Notes under the pieces: generated by a model | Seen by the model: only the letters and a program-made list of their open reading frames with translations | Databases searched by the model: none | What the model was told of the DNA's origin: nothing | Source: Oenanthe sinensis | Taxonomy: Eukaryota > Streptophyta > Magnoliopsida > Apiales > Apiaceae | Assembly (NCBI GenBank): GCA_028671895.1 | Contig: CM053802.1 | Span: 11,911,631-11,975,630 of the forward strand | Direction: 5' to 3' | DNA length: 64,000 nucleotides | In this document: in pieces, positions 60,501 through 64,000 of the stretch | Position numbering within the stretch: the first letter of the stretch is position 1 | How the letters are laid out: every line of letters starts with the position of its first letter | Position numbers and translations under genes: made by a program

Positions 60501-63054
60501 GATATAGTTCAGAGCAAGTCCAATGGTGGTGTTAAAAGGAGTGTTATTGTTATAATATAGCATCTATAAAAAATAACTCACTCTAATGGGATGCTATACT
60601 CGGATATAAAATAGCAAAATGTTATAGTTGGTGTTAAATATAACGCCAACTATAGATGTTGTTATTGTTATAATATAACACCCACAAAAAATAACTCACT
60701 CCAATGAGATGCTATACTTGGATGCAAAATAGCAAAATGCAAGAGTTAGTTAAATATAATTTATTTGATGTCATTTCTAACCTAACCATTGGAGTAGAAG
60801 TTCTATTTTAACATCAAAACTCACTTTTTGGTTTCAAAATATAGCAATAGTTATACGTAATAGTTATACGTATAGCATAATAGCAACACCATTGGACTTG
60901 CTCTAAGAAATTATAAAATAGCATCATATGTGTCTTGTAGTTAATGGTTTTCCCCTTGTATGTCTAACATACAATCTAAATTGAAAAAAGATATAAACCT
61001 TTGTTTGCAATGATAATAACTATAACTCTTGCCTCCAAAACCAACTATGAAAAATAACTAACAATATAGAAACTCATATGATATTAAGCAGCCATGTCAG
61101 CCATGTCAAGACTGTGAGACTTTTAAAACTGTGAGACTTTTAAAACTGACATAAAACAAAATTTTATCATATAAGAGCAAGTCAAATACTAGATGCTAAA
61201 TATCTATTGCTATTGCTATAATATAGCATCAAAAAGTGTTTTTTGATGCTAAAATAAATGTTGCACTCCAATGCTAGTTCAATAACTAGTTTCATATTTA
61301 ACTAACTCTTTTAACTTTTACTCTTTTTGATGCATCCTTAGTTCTATAAATGCAATAAATATTTAATGATGTGAACCATTTCAAACTATTGATTATGTGG
61401 CAATGAAGGATGGATTCATCCTTCGTGTCAAATACAGAACCAAGGATGCATATTTGCATGGATGCATCCAAATATAACAGCCCTTTATAGCACCCCTTTG
61501 GAGTCGAGTTTTTTTTAACATTTGGTGCTATAATATAGCAATAGAACCCAATTATAGCAATGCATTGGACTTGCTCTAAGAGCAACTCCAATGGTGGTGT
61601 TAAAAGTGATGTTATATCTATAATATAGCACTCACAAAAAAAAAACCTCACTCCAATGGGATGCTAAATGTACACATGGATGCAAAATAGCAAAACGCTA
61701 TGCTTGGTGCTAAATATAGAACCAAATATAGATGTTGCTATAATTGCCACATAAGCATCCAAGTGGGAAAATGGAGAGAATAAAGCAATGTTGTTATGTT
61801 ATATATTATATTTTTCTATGATATGTATATTTTATATTAAATATAGATCTATCTAGTGTTATTTTAAATCTATGCATTGGAGCACAAGTTCTATTTTAGC
61901 ATCAAAAATCACTTTTTGATTTCATAATTTAGCAATAGCTATATGTATAATAGCATCCCCATTGAACTTGCTCTAATAGCATGAAAATTCATAATGTAAT
62001 CAGAAGAGGGAGTAGTTTAAATTTATGTACATAAAATATTTTTAATTCACAGGAAGAATAGCTGGTCACGTGTACAGAAATGGGATTCACTATGCCTACC
62101 ACCATGGCATGACTATATTAGATTACTGTCCACAGATGATTGATAAATCAATAAGATATTTCATCTTTAAGTGTCAGCTGAGCATAATGTGGAGAGGAGT
62201 ACTTCCCAGAGAGGACCAATAATTATGAAAATTTAATTAACGAATATGAACACATGGTGGAAAATTAAAATCCTATAAATAAAATACATACCCATCGGAT
62301 CTTCTCGGGCTTGAATTCCAACTGCCACTTATAGGCGTCCTTCAGCATTTTTGTTGTTTTTTTAGTATTCCAGTTTCTTGCTCTGAGAAACCTCAGTATT
62401 GATGCGTCTGAAAATAGAGCTGGAAACTTATCTGCGCAGGACCTATCTGCTTTTTAGTCTCATTGATCTGAACTGAAAGAGAACTTGATTAATTCCCCAC
62501 ATATATACTTATCAAAGCTTTTATTCTCTTGTGTAAACATATTTACTTATCAAAACTTTTATTCTCCTTTGTAACAGAAATTTAAAGTTCTTTTCTTATA
62601 CCAGTCCTGAACTTTAAGAAAACATACAAGTTCCATGACTAAGATGCTTTAAAGGAAATCTATTATCATATCAGTTTTTCCCAAGTTATGAATTTGAAAG
62701 TTAAAAAAAACTACACCTAATGTCTAGCACCATTGACTTGCAGTTATAACTGTCTATGCTTTAGATGCAACAAATATCTCGCATAAGTGTGACACCCAAG
62801 AGTGTCATGCCACAGATTTTGGCACTCTTCTTCGCACCCCTATTGGAGATGCTCTAATGGGCTTTCTAGTTAGGACCCTTCTTGTTTGGTCAGATTTGGT
62901 CATCTGACAATTTACCCGTGAATAAAATTGAAAAGCCACATAACTACGACTCTACAAGCAGATAGGAACATATGAACATCATTTATACCAGGGAATGCTG
63001 CTCCTCAAGTGTGTAGATCTTCTCTGTCCCATTTCTTTGGAACTTTTTGGACAT
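57598..63054 (-). CDS. Sec14/CRAL-TRIO lipid-transfer protein with a frameshift in exon 2
   Basis: Exons from the 5' end: 62989-63054, 62292-62467, 58490-58588, 58125-58367, 57598-58032. The first starts MSKKFQRNGTEKIYTLEEQH. Exon 2 opens in phase with INETKKQIGP, but the conserved ADKFPALFSDASILRFLRAR then follows in another frame; the exon is 176 nt where a multiple of three is needed, so one base appears missing near 62425-62430. Allowing for that, the protein is about 339 aa: CRAL-TRIO N domain (about 40-80), Sec14 lipid-binding domain (about 90-250, with MVWLVDFQGYALS and YPERLALAILYNPPKVF) and an acidic tail. The family carries phosphatidylinositol and related lipids between membranes. 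An alternative acceptor before TTTCCAGC (exon from 62417) would skip the shift in frame but drop INETKKQIGPADK. Intron 3 is 3.7 kb and full of transposons. Confidence 0.82.
58932..59959. mobile_element. Mutator-like element, 1,028 bp, in Sec14-like intron 3
   Basis: An exact 9-bp direct repeat, tatttaatt, flanks it (58923-58931 and 59960-59968). The ends are inverted: ggaaactgtttaccaaccacagttgg...caatggctgggatta at the left against the reverse complement of the right (ggggccgattctacagccacagtta...gggttgagatta), about 120 bp with many changes. A 9-bp duplication with GG-starting long TIRs supports a Mutator-like element. No transposase; the interior holds a tandem repeat of palindromic units. 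Confidence 0.82.
59580..59757. repeat. about four 45-bp units built on a tataatata palindrome
   Basis: Units beginning ttactctatattatatag and continuing gcgtaagcttttaaccctttt start near 59580, 59626, 59671 and 59715. Each contains the near palindrome ctatattatatag and an aagctt site. They lie in the middle of the Mutator-like element. Confidence 0.78.
60512..60903. mobile_element. Tourist-like (PIF/Harbinger) MITE, copy A, 392 bp
   Basis: Starts GAGCAAGTCCAATGG and ends CCATTGGACTTGCTC, perfect inverted repeats of 15 bp. The right flank is TAA; the left flank is TCA, probably a mutated TAA. The interior contains repeated tataatatagcat and actccaatgggatgctat words. First of three family members in this intron. 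Confidence 0.85.
61175..61576. mobile_element. Tourist-like MITE, copy B, 402 bp
   Basis: Starts GAGCAAGTC and ends GCATTGGACTTGCTC, flanked by TAA on both sides (61172-61174 and 61577-61579). Same family as copies A and C by ends and internal wording. Its right TAA is also the left TAA of copy C. Confidence 0.85.
61580..61973. mobile_element. Tourist-like MITE, copy C, 394 bp
   Basis: Starts GAGCAACTCCAATGGTGG and ends CATTGAACTTGCTC, flanked by TAA on both sides (61577-61579 and 61974-61976). It abuts copy B with only the shared TAA between them, meaning one copy inserted at the target site of the other. Confidence 0.87.
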
Positions 63055-64000
63055 GATTTGTGGAAAAAATTGCAGGCAGGCTTACACTGCACACAAGTGT
63101 GGAGCAGTGTGAATAACGAAAAAAAGTATGAAACGCAAGAGATATCGACTAGTATTTCCAATTAGAATTACATTGTGTAACCAAGCTATATTACTTAACA
63201 AAATCAATTTTAAAGCAATCCTTCATTTAACTCAATAATATGTACATGAATATATGATTATATAAATCCACAAACATGATCAGCTGCGAGCCAACATAAT
63301 CATTGTCAATGATATAAATCCATAAACAAAACATAACATCGATTAATCAACAGAAAAATATAGAATACGATAATTTGGACATGCAAACGAAACAAAAAGA
63401 TTGATCAGTCAATCAGAGAGGTACAAAATTAAGAAAGGTTCATTTAATTGTTCATATTAAACATACCATGAAATCAATCTAAATTAGAACGTGGAAGAGA
63501 GTTTACACAGAAAGAACGTGGAAGAGATCAAATGAATTGAAAAAAATGTAGAGGGTGCAGGAGAGAGAGAGAGAGAGGAACCTGGGGAAGACAAGTGTTT
63601 CAAGTGCCGGTGTGTCTATGCAGAGTGCATAGTATAATGACTAAGTTTCACAAAATGAGGGTCACGCTTTATTAAATTTTGACCCTGTAATTTTGGAACC
63701 AGGCTTCTTTATTTTTATTTTTTATTGCCAGTTACCAGTATGTGACATTATTTTTTTTTTGGGGGGGGGGGGGGGGGATGAAGCTAATGGATTGGGCTCG
63801 TGTGTGAAGCCCAAAACTTTTGGAATTTTATTCATTGCCACAGAATTTTGTTTTTTTATTGAACGAATATGTACTACTAATTTGTTTGTTTTTACTAATT
63901 TGTTCAAATTTAGATCTTTTTAAAGGGTGCTGAGTTTAGATTTTAATAAATTTATTATTCTAAAATTTATGTTAAAAGACCTGTTTTTGAGAAGAAAATG
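63055..64000. other. 5' flank of the Sec14-like gene
   Basis: Upstream region of the Sec14-like gene on the minus strand. A GA-rich run (63561-63578) could be a leader or core promoter tract. Past it lies a T10-G17 homopolymer (63751-63777). No other gene is visible to the window end. Confidence 0.5.
63751..63777. repeat. T10 followed by G17 homopolymer tract
   Basis: Ten T followed by seventeen G in a row, directly read. Such tracts are prone to length errors in sequencing and could form a G-quadruplex. A shorter G tract (about 10) occurs at 7086-7096. Confidence 0.9.

Noticed and set aside
1..64000. CRISPR arrays, operons, phage or other prokaryote-type systems
   Set aside because: The sequence is intron-bearing plant nuclear DNA and no regularly spaced repeats or such genes were seen.

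Overview
The window is nuclear DNA from a flowering plant. Genes are split by GT-AG introns, intergenic DNA is very AT-rich, all seven protein genes belong to plant families, and there are insertions of mitochondrial and plastid DNA plus many small transposons. It is a eudicot, possibly an asterid, but I cannot fix the species from sequence alone.

Layout. 1-3.7 kb is intergenic with a 578-bp hAT-like element. 3.78-15.7 kb (+) is a 14-exon RRP6-like nuclear exosome exonuclease gene with a telo-box promoter motif and a long eleventh intron full of repeats. A decayed plastid trnL-intron fragment lies just downstream. 18.7-22.5 kb (+) is a seven-exon LRR receptor pseudokinase. 24.6-27.6 kb (-) is an intronless QUIRKY/MCTP-type four-C2 membrane protein. 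29.5-34.5 kb is a transposon cluster: a Mutator-like element with a 9-bp target duplication, a long-TIR element holding an LTR-type remnant, and a long inverted-repeat element holding a Helitron. 34.5-35.6 kb (+) is the 3' remnant of a serine carboxypeptidase-like gene. 36.2-37.9 kb (-) is a two-exon GT47/exostosin (ARAD-like) glycosyltransferase. 39.3-47.4 kb (-) is an 11-exon AGD14-type ArfGAP; its 2.4-kb ninth coding gap (between the 8th and 9th exons) carries a mitochondrial 26S rRNA fragment, itself split by a miniature LTR retrotransposon. 47.5-51.8 kb is intergenic with hAT, CACTA, TRIM-like, Stowaway, Harbinger-like and SINE-like insertions. 51.85-53.25 kb (+) is an R2R3-MYB gene of the MYB60/MYB96 group. 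57.6-63.05 kb (-) is a five-exon Sec14/CRAL-TRIO lipid-transfer protein gene whose second exon has an apparent 1-nt deletion; its 3.7-kb third intron holds a Mutator-like element and three tandem Tourist-like MITEs.

The genes do not form a pathway; they are ordinary independent plant genes (RNA decay, receptor-like signalling, plasmodesmal/ER membrane C2 protein, wall polysaccharide synthesis, Arf trafficking, transcription, phosphoinositide transfer). I found no convincing novel biological system. The most informative material is the nested insertion history, where several insertion sites can be read directly from target duplications or from an intact partner arm. Exon boundaries were worked out by hand from GT-AG sites and reading phase; phase is consistent throughout except in Sec14 exon 2.
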